Made by a program: the position numbers and the translations under genes. A stretch of DNA of 64,000 nucleotides from Nitrospira japonica (GTDB lineage Bacteria > Nitrospirota > Nitrospiria > Nitrospirales > Nitrospiraceae). Every line of letters begins with the position of its first letter. Position 1 is the first letter of the stretch. Below, piece by piece: positions 25,497-35,209 of this stretch. Where the stretch lies: positions 4,004,501 through 4,068,500 of the forward strand of contig NZ_LT828648.1 in the NCBI RefSeq assembly GCF_900169565.1. The letters run 5' to 3'. Below the pieces are notes generated by a model. That model searched no databases. It was not told the DNA's origin and was given only the letters and a program-made list of their open reading frames with translations.

Positions 25497-27404
25497 TTAC
25501 GGAATGGGCTGGGGCTTCGGCGGAACGAGCGGCCTGTAAGTCGGGACGGCTTCCTGCAGCGCCCTGACCACCGTGTCGTCGTCGCCATGGGCGACCGCCG
25601 CTTCCAACCGTGCGACCATCCGATCGATTTCACTCTCCGCGCATGCGCGATCATTGACGGCTCGCCGGATCTTGACATGGGCGGTCGGTTCGACCCGCTC
25701 TCCGTCTTCGAACAACTCCTCATACAGTTTCTCGCCGGGCCGAAGCCCGACGTAGGTGATACGGATATCTTCCTCCGGCACGAACCCGGACAGCACGATC
25801 ATGTTTCTCGCGAGATCGACGACTTTGATTTGATCGCCCATGTCCAGTACGAACACGTCCCCGCCCTGACCGAGTACGCTGGCTTGCAGGACCAGCTGCA
25901 CGGCCTCCGGAATCGTCATGAAGAACCGGGTGATGTCCGGATGCGTGACGGTCACCGGTCCGCCCATGCGGATCTGTTCGGTGAACAAGGGCACCACGCT
26001 GCCGTTGCTCCCGAGGACGTTTCCGAACCGAACGACGGTGAACTTGGCCGTCCCCCTGAGGTTCAGCCGCTGGATCAGATCTTCCGCCACCCGTTTGGAC
26101 GCCCCCATCACGCTCGTCGGATTCACGGCCTTGTCCGTCGAGATCAGCACGAAGCGCTCGACGCCCGCTTGCAAGGAAGCTTCCGCCACGGTCCTGGTCC
26201 CCAAGACATTGTTGCGGACGGCCTCCCTGGGATTCATTTCCATCAGGGGGACATGCTTGTGCGCCGCCGCATGAAACACCAGCTCGGGTCGGGTCTGTCC
26301 CATGACGTCCGCCACCCGTTCCGGCAAGGCGACGTCGCCCACGGCGGAGATGATCTTGACCCGGGGAAACCGCGCCCGGAGTTCGAGATCCAGCGCGTGC
26401 AGGCTGTTCTCGTACCGTTCGAACAGCACCAGCGACGACGGTCGATAATGCGCGATTTGCCGGCACAACTCGGATCCGATCGAACCGCCTGCTCCGGTGA
26501 CCAGCACCCGCCTTCCTTCCAGGAGCGGATGCAATTCCTCCCGATCGGTCTGCACCGGCTCTCGCTGCAGCAAATCTTCCAGGCTCATCGGACGGACCTG
26601 CCTGAAGGCGGCCGGATCCGCCAGCAACTGCTTGACGCTCGGCAGAATCTTGATGGGAACCTTGCAGCCCTCGGCCGCAGCGAGGATCTTCTGCTTCACG
26701 GCATTCGACGCGGAGGGGATCGCTACGATGATTTCATGGACCACCAACCGTCTGGATACTTCGGGAATGTCCTGGATCCGGCCGGCCACCGAAATGCCGT
26801 GAATTTTCATCCGCTGTTTCACCGGATCGTCGTCGATCAATCCCACCGGGCGATAGTGGTAGCGGCCGTCGCTCAACATGTCCCGCACCAGCAACTCGCT
26901 CGCGTTCCCGGCGCCGACGACGAGGACCCGTCGGGTCATCGGGCTCCAGACCTGAATCCATTCCCGGAACCATCGAACCGCCAGGCGGATTCCGGCCAGG
27001 TACAACCCGCTCAGCAGCCCCGTGAGAATGATGACCGAGCGCGGGTACTCCACCAACCCGAACAGACCGTGCAGCACCGCGTACGAGGCAGCCACGCCGG
27101 CGACCGACGCCCAGAAGATGCGTCCCAGGTCGTGCAATCCCACGTACCGCCACAAACCGTGCTGAATACCGAACAAGAACAACCCCAGCCAATACACCGC
27201 CACGATGACCGGCAAGCCGCGAAGCAGCAGCGCGCTGTAAAAGGGGGAAATCTCCCCGTCGAAACGGAGCGCGAAGGCCGTCACGTTGGCCGCGACCACG
27301 AGGCCCGCCTGGCTCAGAACGACGATCACCGACCGGTAGCGGAGCAGGGCGTCGCCGTAGCGGCCGAGCAAGTGCTGAAAGATTCTCACGATGGTCAAAC
27401 GCAT
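25497..27404 (-). CDS. WbpM/CapD/FlaA1-type membrane nucleotide-sugar 4,6-dehydratase
   Basis: The 635-residue protein has four N-terminal membrane helices (about residues 20-150), a CoA-binding-like Rossmann domain (VLVVGAGNASELLVRDM) and a C-terminal dehydratase domain (VTGAGGSIGSELC near residue 300, then STDKAVNPTSVMGASKR). The Met in place of the usual catalytic Tyr in MGASK is normal for WbpM/PglF enzymes. It most likely turns UDP-GlcNAc into UDP-4-keto-6-deoxy-GlcNAc, the entry point to QuiNAc, FucNAc and bacillosamine sugars. It follows the O-antigen ligase gene by 5 bases. Confidence 0.92.
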   Translation of the reverse strand: MRLTIVRIFQHLLGRYGDALLRYRSVIVVLSQAGLVVAANVTAFALRFDGEISPFYSALLLRGLPVIVAVYWLGLFLFGIQHGLWRYVGLHDLGRIFWASVAGVAASYAVLHGLFGLVEYPRSVIILTGLLSGLYLAGIRLAVRWFREWIQVWSPMTRRVLVVGAGNASELLVRDMLSDGRYHYRPVGLIDDDPVKQRMKIHGISVAGRIQDIPEVSRRLVVHEIIVAIPSASNAVKQKILAAAEGCKVPIKILPSVKQLLADPAAFRQVRPMSLEDLLQREPVQTDREELHPLLEGRRVLVTGAGGSIGSELCRQIAHYRPSSLVLFERYENSLHALDLELRARFPRVKIISAVGDVALPERVADVMGQTRPELVFHAAAHKHVPLMEMNPREAVRNNVLGTRTVAEASLQAGVERFVLISTDKAVNPTSVMGASKRVAEDLIQRLNLRGTAKFTVVRFGNVLGSNGSVVPLFTEQIRMGGPVTVTHPDITRFFMTIPEAVQLVLQASVLGQGGDVFVLDMGDQIKVVDLARNMIVLSGFVPEEDIRITYVGLRPGEKLYEELFEDGERVEPTAHVKIRRAVNDRACAESEIDRMVARLEAAVAHGDDDTVVRALQEAVPTYRPLVPPKPQPIP

Positions 27405-27409
27405 AGACG

Positions 27410-28687
27410 TCAGCTCGAAACGGTTTCGTTTCCCTGGCTCTCCGGCGAAGGCAGCCAGAGCACGCTCATCCCCACCAATACCCAGAACAGGACGGCCAAC
27501 GCTCCGACCAGCATTTGATCAAATTGCAGGCGAACAAACAATCCGCCCATGCTCCCGACGGTTCCCGCCAATACCGACCTCGAGAGTCCGTCCGCCGCGG
27601 CTCGATAGGCTTGTGCCGTCGTCCGCACCAGTGTGACGTAGAATCCGAGAAACAGGGCCATCCCCGCGATGCCCACGTGAAGAGCCAGATACAAGAGAAT
27701 GTTATGGGCGCCTTGCGCCTTCACGGCCGCATGACCGGGAGCGACGGTCTCCGCATCATCGCCGTACAGCATCGCATAGGTCTGCCCGCCGTACCCCACG
27801 CCGACGAGCCAATGTTCGCCGATCTCCGACAGGGTGAACTTCCAGATGTCGAAGCGGTGGACGATGGAGGCCAGCCCGGTCTTGACCGGGATGGAAGTCT
27901 GGACCGCCGGTTGTTCTGCAACCGGAACCGGCGACTTGAGCCAAACCGCCAGGAGCACGACGAGCACCAGTCCAAGCGTGACCACTCCGGCCGTCCATTT
28001 GGCCAAGCTCGTACGTACAAGCCAGGCCATGACGACGAGCTCGGCCGCGAACGCGATCAGTCCGGCTCTGGATTGGGTGCTCAACAGACAGGCAGCGGCC
28101 AGCACCGACAGCGCCGCCCCCACGCCTGTCATGATAGGGGAATGATCGCCATAGGCGGCAGCCAGTGCGTACGGCAGGGTCATGACAAGAAACGTCGTCA
28201 GCCAAACCTCGGCCGGAAACGAGGAGATGATCGCCTGCGGATCGGCGACGTTGAACTGCGTCAGGCCGTATGCCGACACCAGGAACAATGACGTACCCAG
28301 GACGAGGAGCAGCACCGTTCTGCTTCCCAGATCCGTCAAGAACCACACCACGGCATAGAGTGTGGTCACGCCCTGGAGCAATTTCCCATATTCCTTGAAA
28401 CTATACGAAGGGAAGGCCGCAAACGGGATCGTGAGCCCTACCCACAGGACGAACGCAAGGAGCCATACATCGTAGGGCGTCTTCCGGTAGAACAATCGCC
28501 TCCTCACCACGCACCAGATAACCAGCAAACCGAGCAGCACGATAAATGCGTGCCGCTCCACGAACAGCAACCGTTTGAAGGGCAAGGTCGCCACATAGAC
28601 CAATAGCAGGAGTCGGATCGTCGCGTCGAAATACCAGGACAACGTGGCGAGCCATGGCGGCAACGAATTGCGACGTTCTTCTGTCAC
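27410..28687 (-). CDS. O-antigen ligase/polymerase family membrane protein (WaaL/Wzy_C)
   Basis: The protein has about 425 residues with roughly 12 hydrophobic segments and a large periplasmic loop near residues 270-350 that includes RFDIWKFTLSEIGEHWLVGVGYG and GAHNILLYLALHVGIAG, the conserved Wzy_C/WaaL pattern with the Arg and His seen in O-antigen ligases. It could ligate the glycan to lipid A-core or polymerise repeat units; sequence alone does not decide. The GTG at 28687, one base after the stop codon of the upstream gene and with 'ggag' before it, is a better start than the upstream TTG at 28750. Confidence 0.85.
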   Translation of the reverse strand: MTEERRNSLPPWLATLSWYFDATIRLLLLVYVATLPFKRLLFVERHAFIVLLGLLVIWCVVRRRLFYRKTPYDVWLLAFVLWVGLTIPFAAFPSYSFKEYGKLLQGVTTLYAVVWFLTDLGSRTVLLLVLGTSLFLVSAYGLTQFNVADPQAIISSFPAEVWLTTFLVMTLPYALAAAYGDHSPIMTGVGAALSVLAAACLLSTQSRAGLIAFAAELVVMAWLVRTSLAKWTAGVVTLGLVLVVLLAVWLKSPVPVAEQPAVQTSIPVKTGLASIVHRFDIWKFTLSEIGEHWLVGVGYGGQTYAMLYGDDAETVAPGHAAVKAQGAHNILLYLALHVGIAGMALFLGFYVTLVRTTAQAYRAAADGLSRSVLAGTVGSMGGLFVRLQFDQMLVGALAVLFWVLVGMSVLWLPSPESQGNETVSS

Positions 28688-28688
28688 G

Positions 28689-29756
28689 TCATCTGCTCCC
28701 GAGATCCGCCCGCGATTCACGTCGGTGAACCGCCAAGGCCAGACCGGCAAAGACCGCCATCCATACGAACAGGATCACCATCCGCCATCGGTCGGTGGCG
28801 CCCCGATAGACAATCGCCAACCCTCCGCACCAGAGCATGAGGCCGTACTCCACAAGCACCGATCGCCGATGGCTCCAACCTGACAGAACCAGGCGTTGAT
28901 AATAATGTTCGCGATGTCCCTCCCAGATTCGCGCGCCACGCCAGGCGCGGCGCACCACCGTCACCGTCGCGTCCAAGATGAACGGAGAAAAAATCAGGAG
29001 CGGCACCCAGATGTCGAAGAGCCGGTCCCGCACGCCAAGCAGCATGAGCGCGCCAGCCGTAAAACCTAATGGAATACTTCCGACATCTCCCATAAATATA
29101 CGTGCCGGCGGAAAATTATGAATGAGAAACCCCGCTGCGCTTGCGGCCACCAGCGACGTGATCAGCAACATGAACGGATGCCCGGATCTCCAGCCAAAGA
29201 AGGCAAGAAATCCGAATCCGATGGCGGTCATGCCTCCCGCAAACCCATCCATGCCGTCCATGAAGTTGTAAAGGTTGGTCATCCAGACGAGAAACAGGAC
29301 GCTCACCGGCGCGGCGAACCAGCCCAGTGCGACCGGCCCGACACCGGGAATCGGTACGGACGACACTCTGAGCCCCACGCCCCAGACGACGATCGCCGCC
29401 GCGGCCGCCTGCGCCCCGAAGCGAACCCACACCGGCAACCCGCCGCGATCGTCCAGAAATGACACGACGGTCACAAGGGCGATTGATCCGACGATCCAGA
29501 GACTGGCGGACGCAAATCCTTTCGGAAGAAATCCCTTCGATTGCGGCACCAGGGCGTACCCGATCGCGGCCAAGCCCAGCCCGATCAGAATGCTGACCAG
29601 GAGGGCGATACCTCCGGAACGGGGTGTCGGCGCGCTGTGCAAGGACCGTTCGTTGGGATGATCCAGCGAGCGAAGAAATGAGGCTTCGCGAGCCAAACGG
29701 CCGGTAATCCACCAGGCCAGCGTGCCCACGACCGCGAAAACCAAAAGCCCCATCAT
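28689..29756 (-). CDS. MraY/WecA-like polyprenyl-phosphate sugar-1-phosphate transferase (WbpL type)
   Basis: The 355-residue protein has about ten membrane helices and the family motifs VVSFLDDRGGL, NLYNFMDGMDG and IFMGDVGSIPLG, with the acidic residues that bind Mg and the nucleotide sugar, and the cytoplasmic HREHYYQRLV loop. It should start glycan assembly by moving a HexNAc-1-phosphate type sugar to undecaprenyl phosphate. It overlaps the upstream epimerase gene by four bases (ATGA). In Pseudomonas the WbpV/WbpL pair has the same arrangement, hence the likely substrate UDP-QuiNAc or UDP-FucNAc. Confidence 0.92.
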   Translation of the reverse strand: MMGLLVFAVVGTLAWWITGRLAREASFLRSLDHPNERSLHSAPTPRSGGIALLVSILIGLGLAAIGYALVPQSKGFLPKGFASASLWIVGSIALVTVVSFLDDRGGLPVWVRFGAQAAAAAIVVWGVGLRVSSVPIPGVGPVALGWFAAPVSVLFLVWMTNLYNFMDGMDGFAGGMTAIGFGFLAFFGWRSGHPFMLLITSLVAASAAGFLIHNFPPARIFMGDVGSIPLGFTAGALMLLGVRDRLFDIWVPLLIFSPFILDATVTVVRRAWRGARIWEGHREHYYQRLVLSGWSHRRSVLVEYGLMLWCGGLAIVYRGATDRWRMVILFVWMAVFAGLALAVHRRESRADLGSR

Positions 29757-30739
29757 GGCCGTGACTGTCGATAGTGCGCAATGAGGTCCGGCACCGCCGC
29801 GTCGAACCTGTCGAACGGCCGGTATCCGGCCTCCCGCATCAACGCTTCGGAACTATACCAGGCCTGCCCGATGAGTTTCACAAGGGTCGCGGACGTCAGC
29901 GGCAAAGGCCGTCTGACACAGAGTTGGAGCAGATCACCACAGAGGCCGGTGACAGTCAGGATCGGGAGCGGAACGCGCCAAGACGGAGGCGGAAGGCCGA
30001 GTCCGCTCCGCAGCAGATCGTAAATGTCCGTCACGGAGTAAGGGACTTCGTCCGTGACGACGTAGCAAGGCCGCGCCACGGCTTTGGGTTGCAGCAGTGC
30101 GCGGACGGCGAGCACGAAATTCTTTACGCTGAGCAGGCTGCGGAGCGCCCGTACCCGGGGGAGCGGAGGAAAGCGGCCGCGATCGATCGCATCGATCATG
30201 CGATAGAGATTCCCCTTGGCGGTCCGACCATAGACGAGGGGCAGGCGCAACGAGACCGTGGCAAAGCGTCCCGGCACGGCGGAGGCCGCTACCGCCTGTT
30301 CGGCTTCCCATTTGGACCGCGCATACGGGGTTTGCGGATCGGGAGGGGTCCGCTCATCGGCGCAGCCGGCGGTCGTTTCGCCGAAGACTTTCACCGAACT
30401 TGCGAAGAGAAACCGGGAGACGCCGCCCGCGACGGCCGCGTCCAGCAAATGCCTGGTACCATCGACGTTGATCGACCGGTAGTCTGCTTCCCTCAGGGAC
30501 TTGTCATCCGCCGCATGAACCAAGCCGGCCAGATGCACGACGGCATCGCAGCCGCGTGCCGCTTCTCCGGCGCAACGCGGATCGCGAATGTCACCGACGA
30601 TGGTATCGACGCCGGGAACATCCTGCGGGAGCGCCGGCTGCCGGATGAGCGCCCGGACGCGATGGCCGGACCGTACCAGGTCCTCTGTGAGCGCGTGTCC
30701 GAGAAAGCCTCCCGCCCCCGTCACGAGCACTCTCGTCAT
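29753..30739 (-). CDS. NAD-dependent epimerase/dehydratase (WbpV/WbpK-like 4-ketoreductase)
   Basis: The true start is ATG 30739 (MTRVLVTGAGGFLGHAL), overlapping the stop of the upstream glycosyltransferase gene by ATGA. The 328-residue extended short-chain dehydrogenase has FASSVKVFGE with the catalytic Ser and YARSKWEAEQ with Tyr-Lys. Homologues placed next to a WbpL-type transferase reduce UDP-4-keto-6-deoxy-GlcNAc to UDP-QuiNAc or UDP-FucNAc. Together with the WbpM-type dehydratase at 25497 this gives a complete route to the initiating sugar; the stereochemistry is not predictable. Confidence 0.85.
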   Translation of the reverse strand: MTRVLVTGAGGFLGHALTEDLVRSGHRVRALIRQPALPQDVPGVDTIVGDIRDPRCAGEAARGCDAVVHLAGLVHAADDKSLREADYRSINVDGTRHLLDAAVAGGVSRFLFASSVKVFGETTAGCADERTPPDPQTPYARSKWEAEQAVAASAVPGRFATVSLRLPLVYGRTAKGNLYRMIDAIDRGRFPPLPRVRALRSLLSVKNFVLAVRALLQPKAVARPCYVVTDEVPYSVTDIYDLLRSGLGLPPPSWRVPLPILTVTGLCGDLLQLCVRRPLPLTSATLVKLIGQAWYSSEALMREAGYRPFDRFDAAVPDLIAHYRQSRP

Positions 30740-31887
30740 GACACTCCCGGCGGCTTTCCGGCCAATAACTCCCGATACAGCCGGATCACCTGCTCCGTGA
30801 CTGTCTCGACCGAGAACGACCGCACGACCAATTCGCGGGCTGCGACTCCCATCTCGGTCCGCAGCGCAGGATCGTCGAGCAGCGAATGAATCGCCGCAGC
30901 GAGCGCCGCGGAGTCTTTGGGGGGTACGAGCAGGCCCGTCACTCCGTGCACGAGAATCTCGCGACAACCGGGAACGTCGGTCGCCACCATGGGCTTGCCG
31001 CAAGCCGCAGCCTCCAGAAGACTCTTCGGAAGGCCCTCCCTGTAGGAGGGCAACACCGCGATCGTCGCCAGCGCCAGGGTGGCCGGCATGTCCTCCCGAT
31101 GTCCCCACCACTCGACCAGACCTTCCTCTGCCCAGCTTCGAACCGTTTCTTCGAGAATGGCGGCGGGATTGTGTTCGTCGCAGCGGCCGACCAACACGAA
31201 GCGCGCCGACACGCCGTTGGACTTGAGGCGGCGAACGGCTTCGATGAACTCTCCGATGCCCTTGTCCCAAAGCATCCGTGACGCCAGCATGACGATCGGT
31301 CCCTCACCGGACGGCGGGCGAAGGGTGAACGTCGAGACGTCCACCCCCGATCCCGGAATGATCCGGCTCTGTTCCCGCGTCACCACCCGTTCCTTGATGA
31401 GGAGATCGCGATCGTCGTGATTCTGAAAGATCACGGTCGAGCGGACGGATGTCAGCACCGCACGCAACACGCGTCCCAACGTCTTGTTCAAGAATCGGCC
31501 CTGCCTGTCCTCGTCCGTGAACAGATAGCCCAACCCGGCGAAGGCGTTCACGACGGTCGGCACCGAGGCGAGCCGCGCGGCGATCGACCCATACAGAATC
31601 GGCTTCAGTCCCACATGATGGACGACGGCAGGCCGCTCACGCTTGTAGAGTCTCGTCAGCTCCGCGAGGGCCAGGAGCTCGGCCAGGGGATTTTTGCTGC
31701 GCCGGGACAATCGGATGGGAAACAGCCGGACCCCTTCCTTCAGAATCCGCGTCTCGTGGTCGGTCACGCGGGTCGCCAGGGCGACGTCGAACCCGGACGC
31801 GACCGCCGCGCGGGCGAGGTCCAGCCGATGAGACCAGAAATACCAGTCCTCAGTGATGAGATACAGCAGCCGCGGACGAGCGTTCAT
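30736..31887 (-). CDS. Glycosyltransferase family 4 (PglA/WbpJ-like)
   Basis: This 383-residue GT-B enzyme begins MNARPRLLYLITEDWYFWSHRLDLA, a beginning typical of the PglA/CapM group, and has the C-terminal nucleotide-sugar site LPSYREGLPKSLLEAAACGKPMVATD with the E-x7-E pattern. It probably adds the second sugar to the undecaprenyl-linked HexNAc made by the neighbouring WbpL-type enzyme. The start ATG 31887 lies inside the end of the upstream asparagine-synthetase gene (overlap about 38 bases). A GTG two codons upstream is possible. Confidence 0.9.
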   Translation of the reverse strand: MNARPRLLYLITEDWYFWSHRLDLARAAVASGFDVALATRVTDHETRILKEGVRLFPIRLSRRSKNPLAELLALAELTRLYKRERPAVVHHVGLKPILYGSIAARLASVPTVVNAFAGLGYLFTDEDRQGRFLNKTLGRVLRAVLTSVRSTVIFQNHDDRDLLIKERVVTREQSRIIPGSGVDVSTFTLRPPSGEGPIVMLASRMLWDKGIGEFIEAVRRLKSNGVSARFVLVGRCDEHNPAAILEETVRSWAEEGLVEWWGHREDMPATLALATIAVLPSYREGLPKSLLEAAACGKPMVATDVPGCREILVHGVTGLLVPPKDSAALAAAIHSLLDDPALRTEMGVAARELVVRSFSVETVTEQVIRLYRELLAGKPPGVS

Positions 31888-33865
31888 GTGCACTGAGCCA
31901 CGCTTGGAACATCAGCACGTTCCAGAGCTGATATTGCCAGTTGCGCCGTCCCGAAAGATGCTCGGCCCATCGTTCGCGAATCGGCCCCGGATGGAGGAAG
32001 CCTTCGCGCCTGATCCGGGCCTCGCTCAACAGATCCTCCGCCCAGGCCCGCAAGGGGCCGCGCAGCCACTGGTCGATTGGAATCCCGAATCCCGTCTTCG
32101 GCCGGTCGATCAGAACCCGTGGCACGTACCGATACAGCACATGGCGAAGCAGCCATTTCCCCTCTCCTTCCCGCTTGATCTTCATGGAGAGCGGCAGACG
32201 CCATGCGAATTCGATCACCCGATGGTCGAGCAGCGGCACGCGGGCTTCGAGGCCGTTGCCCATGCTCGCCCGATCCACTTTCGTGAGGATGTCGTCCGGC
32301 AGATAGGTCATCAGATCGAGGTACATCATCTGCCCGGTAAAATCCGGCAATTCCGCGCGCCGACGGCCGTCCGACAGCAGCGTAAGAGGTTCCCGTCCTC
32401 CGATCACGAGTTCCGCCGGACGCTTCCATTGCGACACCATGTTCAGATACATGCCTGCCGGCGAATCGAAGCGCAGCATGTCCGCCAGTTTGTGAATCTT
32501 GTCTCCGGGCGTATGGGGCCAACCTTTCCACGGCATCATGGCCATGGCGATCTGCACCGTGCGATCCCACCCTTCCGCCGGCAGAGCAGTCATCAGCCGT
32601 GCGACGACATGACGAAGGGATTCGGGCATCCACTGAAACCGGTTCCAGATCCGCCTCCACCAAAAATAGCGGTTATATCCGGCGAAGAGTTCATCGCCGC
32701 CGTCCCCCGACAGACTCACCGTCACGGAGCGGCGGGCCAACTCCGACAGCAGGAAGGTGGGAATCTGCGAAGGATCGCCGAACGGCTCATCGTAGAGATG
32801 CGGCAACCGCGGGATCACCGCCATCGCCTGCTCGGATGAGATGTAGAGCTCGGTGTGGTCCGTCCCGAGCGCCTGGGCCACCCGTTTCGCGTGCGTGGCC
32901 TCATTATAGCGGGGGTCATCAAACCCGATGGTAAACGTACGGATCGGTTTCCTGCTTTGCTTCTGCATCAATGCGGAGACGAGCGACGAGTCCACGCCGC
33001 CAGAAAGAAAGGCCCCGAGCGGCACGTCCGAAATCATCCGCAAGCCGACGGCGTTCGTCAGCAGCTCGTCGAATTGATCGAGCGCCTCTTCGTCGGTTCC
33101 TTCAAACGGCCTCATGACTCCGGCCTCGGCGACGCACCGCGCGGACCAATAGCGAATCGGACGCCAGTCCGCCGCGGTTTCGTCCGGGTCCGGGCTGAAC
33201 CCCCTTTGAGACGAAGTGCGCCCAGCCGGAACGGTCAGCAGACATCCGGGAGGCAGCTTGTAGATGGATCGATAGATGGAGAACGGCGTCGGCACATAGC
33301 TCAGGCGCATGAACGAGACGAGAGCGTCGCGGTTGATGTCGCCGCTGAATCCCGGTACCTGCTCGAATGCCTTCAGTTCAGAGCCGAAGGCAAACAGCGA
33401 TCCCACCCAGCCATAGTACAGAGGTTTGATTCCGACCCGATCCCGCCCCAGATGCAGTTCGCGCCGCTCGAGATCCCACAAGGCGAAGGCGAACATTCCG
33501 ACGAACCGTCCGACAGCGTTCTCGACGCCCCAGGTTTCGATCGCCGCCAGCATCACTTCCGTGTCCGAGTGTCCTCTGAAGGCTGCGCCGAGCCGCTCCA
33601 GCTCGGCTCTCAATTCCGTGAAGTTGTAGATCTCGCCGTTGTAGGACAGGAGATACCGTCCACCGGCCGATCGCATCGGCTGATGGCCTTCCGACGACAG
33701 ATCCAGAATGGAGAGCCGCGCGTGTCCGAGCGCGACGCCTACTTCAGGATCGACCCAATTTCCGGCATCGTCGGGCCCTCGATACCGTATGGACCGCACC
33801 ATCAACCCGATCACGAGCCGGAGATCCAGATCTTTGCCTCCCAGCAGTCCCGCTATTCCACACAT
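31850..33865 (-). CDS. asnB: Asparagine synthetase (glutamine-hydrolysing)-type amidotransferase, paralogue 1
   Basis: The 671-residue protein starts MCGIAG, so Cys2 is the N-terminal nucleophile of the class II glutaminase domain (residues 2 to about 190, with YRGPDD, SYNGEIYN and HSDTEVM). The synthetase domain has the PP-motif FLSGGVDSS near residue 290 and SLSGDGGDELFAGY. It would make an amide from a carboxylate using glutamine and ATP. In polysaccharide loci such proteins are thought to amidate uronic or amino acids on the glycan rather than make free asparagine. It is the first of four divergent copies in 25 kb. Confidence 0.93.
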   Translation of the reverse strand: MCGIAGLLGGKDLDLRLVIGLMVRSIRYRGPDDAGNWVDPEVGVALGHARLSILDLSSEGHQPMRSAGGRYLLSYNGEIYNFTELRAELERLGAAFRGHSDTEVMLAAIETWGVENAVGRFVGMFAFALWDLERRELHLGRDRVGIKPLYYGWVGSLFAFGSELKAFEQVPGFSGDINRDALVSFMRLSYVPTPFSIYRSIYKLPPGCLLTVPAGRTSSQRGFSPDPDETAADWRPIRYWSARCVAEAGVMRPFEGTDEEALDQFDELLTNAVGLRMISDVPLGAFLSGGVDSSLVSALMQKQSRKPIRTFTIGFDDPRYNEATHAKRVAQALGTDHTELYISSEQAMAVIPRLPHLYDEPFGDPSQIPTFLLSELARRSVTVSLSGDGGDELFAGYNRYFWWRRIWNRFQWMPESLRHVVARLMTALPAEGWDRTVQIAMAMMPWKGWPHTPGDKIHKLADMLRFDSPAGMYLNMVSQWKRPAELVIGGREPLTLLSDGRRRAELPDFTGQMMYLDLMTYLPDDILTKVDRASMGNGLEARVPLLDHRVIEFAWRLPLSMKIKREGEGKWLLRHVLYRYVPRVLIDRPKTGFGIPIDQWLRGPLRAWAEDLLSEARIRREGFLHPGPIRERWAEHLSGRRNWQYQLWNVLMFQAWLSAHERSSAAAVSHH

Positions 33866-33897
33866 GGCCAGGCTCTCGATACTCCTCGGCTAATCCG

Positions 33898-35154
33898 TCA
33901 GCACGTCAGCTGCGGAATCATCCCCGATCGACAGATCAGGCGATCGAGTGCGCCGGCCATCTCGGCATGTCCCGCTTCGTTCGTGTGGGGATCCCGAGGC
34001 CAGAGGTAGAATCGGCCGGGATCATTCGTCTGCTCGAATATCGGCGTCATGTCGACGAACGGAATGCGGAGGCGCCGGCAGGCATCGAGCAGGATGTGAT
34101 TGATCTGTTGCACGTCCGGATGGTGCAGCTGCGACACGTCCGGTATCAACATGAGCACGAGTGCAGCCTGCGCGGCATCGGCACGCTCCTTCACTCTGGC
34201 GAGATGGCGGCCCAGCAGATCGATATACTGTCGCCGCTCTTCCGTGTCGCCCGTACTCATCAAGTAGTTGGAGCGTTTGGACCATTCTTCCCGGCGAACA
34301 TCCAGGTCGTGCAGGTACCCCACCCTCGCCGGTCTGTTTTTCTCCCGCACGAGGTGGCTGAGCGACTTCATGAAATTGAACAGGCGGGAACGGTGGAGGA
34401 CGCCCCCTTTGTATTGCAGGCCTTGCTGATACTGAAGATCAGGCGGCAGCCGATCCTGGAGCGGTCCGTTCAGGTCGTCGACGAAATAGGCCAGCACGAT
34501 CAGATTGGGAGCCAGCTGCGGCTCCATCGACGTGAGATAGATATAATATTGATTGAGTCCCCATCCCGGGACCCCGGTATTGATCGTCTCGATTTGCCGT
34601 CCCGTGCGATCCGCAAGCAGCCGTTCAAGCCGTCGAAGAAACGTCCGGTCTTCAGGGACGCCCCACCCGAACAGGAAGGAATCGCCAAGCCCCAGGATCC
34701 GCACCGTGTCCGCCGGCTTACGCGGCGCGTGTTCTCCGTCGCGGAACCCCTGTTCATTGATCCGTATCGGTACGTTGAGCGGACCGAATCCCTCGAACCC
34801 CGGCACCAGTTCGTGACCGAACTTGTCGGAAGGCCGATACCAGGCGGCATAGTCGATATGGGCTTTGGAGAGCGGATGATCCGAAACCCGCAGCATCGCC
34901 TCCGCCGCGACCCCGGCTCCCACGAGCGAGCCGCAGACGAGGGCCGCTTCACGCCACTTGCCCGCCGATGCCAAGGCCGTCAGGCCCGTCACCAACAGTC
35001 CGATAACCGGAAACTCCATGGTGGTTGAATGAAGTCGAAGCCCTCCGATATCGAGCGATACTCCGGAGCCGAACACCACAAGAGTCAAGTCGACGGCGCA
35101 CAGCAAGAATGCCGTCATCAGCACGGCCCTGAGCAGCCTCAACAGAACTTGCAT
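33898..35154 (-). CDS. Membrane-anchored SGNH/GDSL hydrolase-like protein
   Basis: The start is placed at ATG 35154 (MQVLLRLLRAVLMTAFLLC), leaving 418 residues; an upstream start would overlap the glycosyltransferase gene. Three N-terminal membrane helices (about residues 5-90) are followed by an SGNH domain with the nucleophile block LGLGDSFLFGWG (GDSF at 157-160) and the C-terminal DPHTNEAGH carrying the catalytic Asp/His pair. It may remove or add acyl (acetyl) groups on the glycan. It lies between asnB paralogue 1 and a glycosyltransferase on the same strand. Confidence 0.82.
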   Translation of the reverse strand: MQVLLRLLRAVLMTAFLLCAVDLTLVVFGSGVSLDIGGLRLHSTTMEFPVIGLLVTGLTALASAGKWREAALVCGSLVGAGVAAEAMLRVSDHPLSKAHIDYAAWYRPSDKFGHELVPGFEGFGPLNVPIRINEQGFRDGEHAPRKPADTVRILGLGDSFLFGWGVPEDRTFLRRLERLLADRTGRQIETINTGVPGWGLNQYYIYLTSMEPQLAPNLIVLAYFVDDLNGPLQDRLPPDLQYQQGLQYKGGVLHRSRLFNFMKSLSHLVREKNRPARVGYLHDLDVRREEWSKRSNYLMSTGDTEERRQYIDLLGRHLARVKERADAAQAALVLMLIPDVSQLHHPDVQQINHILLDACRRLRIPFVDMTPIFEQTNDPGRFYLWPRDPHTNEAGHAEMAGALDRLICRSGMIPQLTC

Positions 35155-35209
35155 GCGTATTGATCCCGGTGCTGCACTTCCGCTCCAGAAGTCTCCTCGG
35201 CCCGATGAC

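Noticed and set aside
25587-27518. A 643-codon plus-strand open frame opposite the WbpM-type gene
   Set aside because: The minus-strand protein has full WbpM motifs; the antisense product has no recognisable feature.
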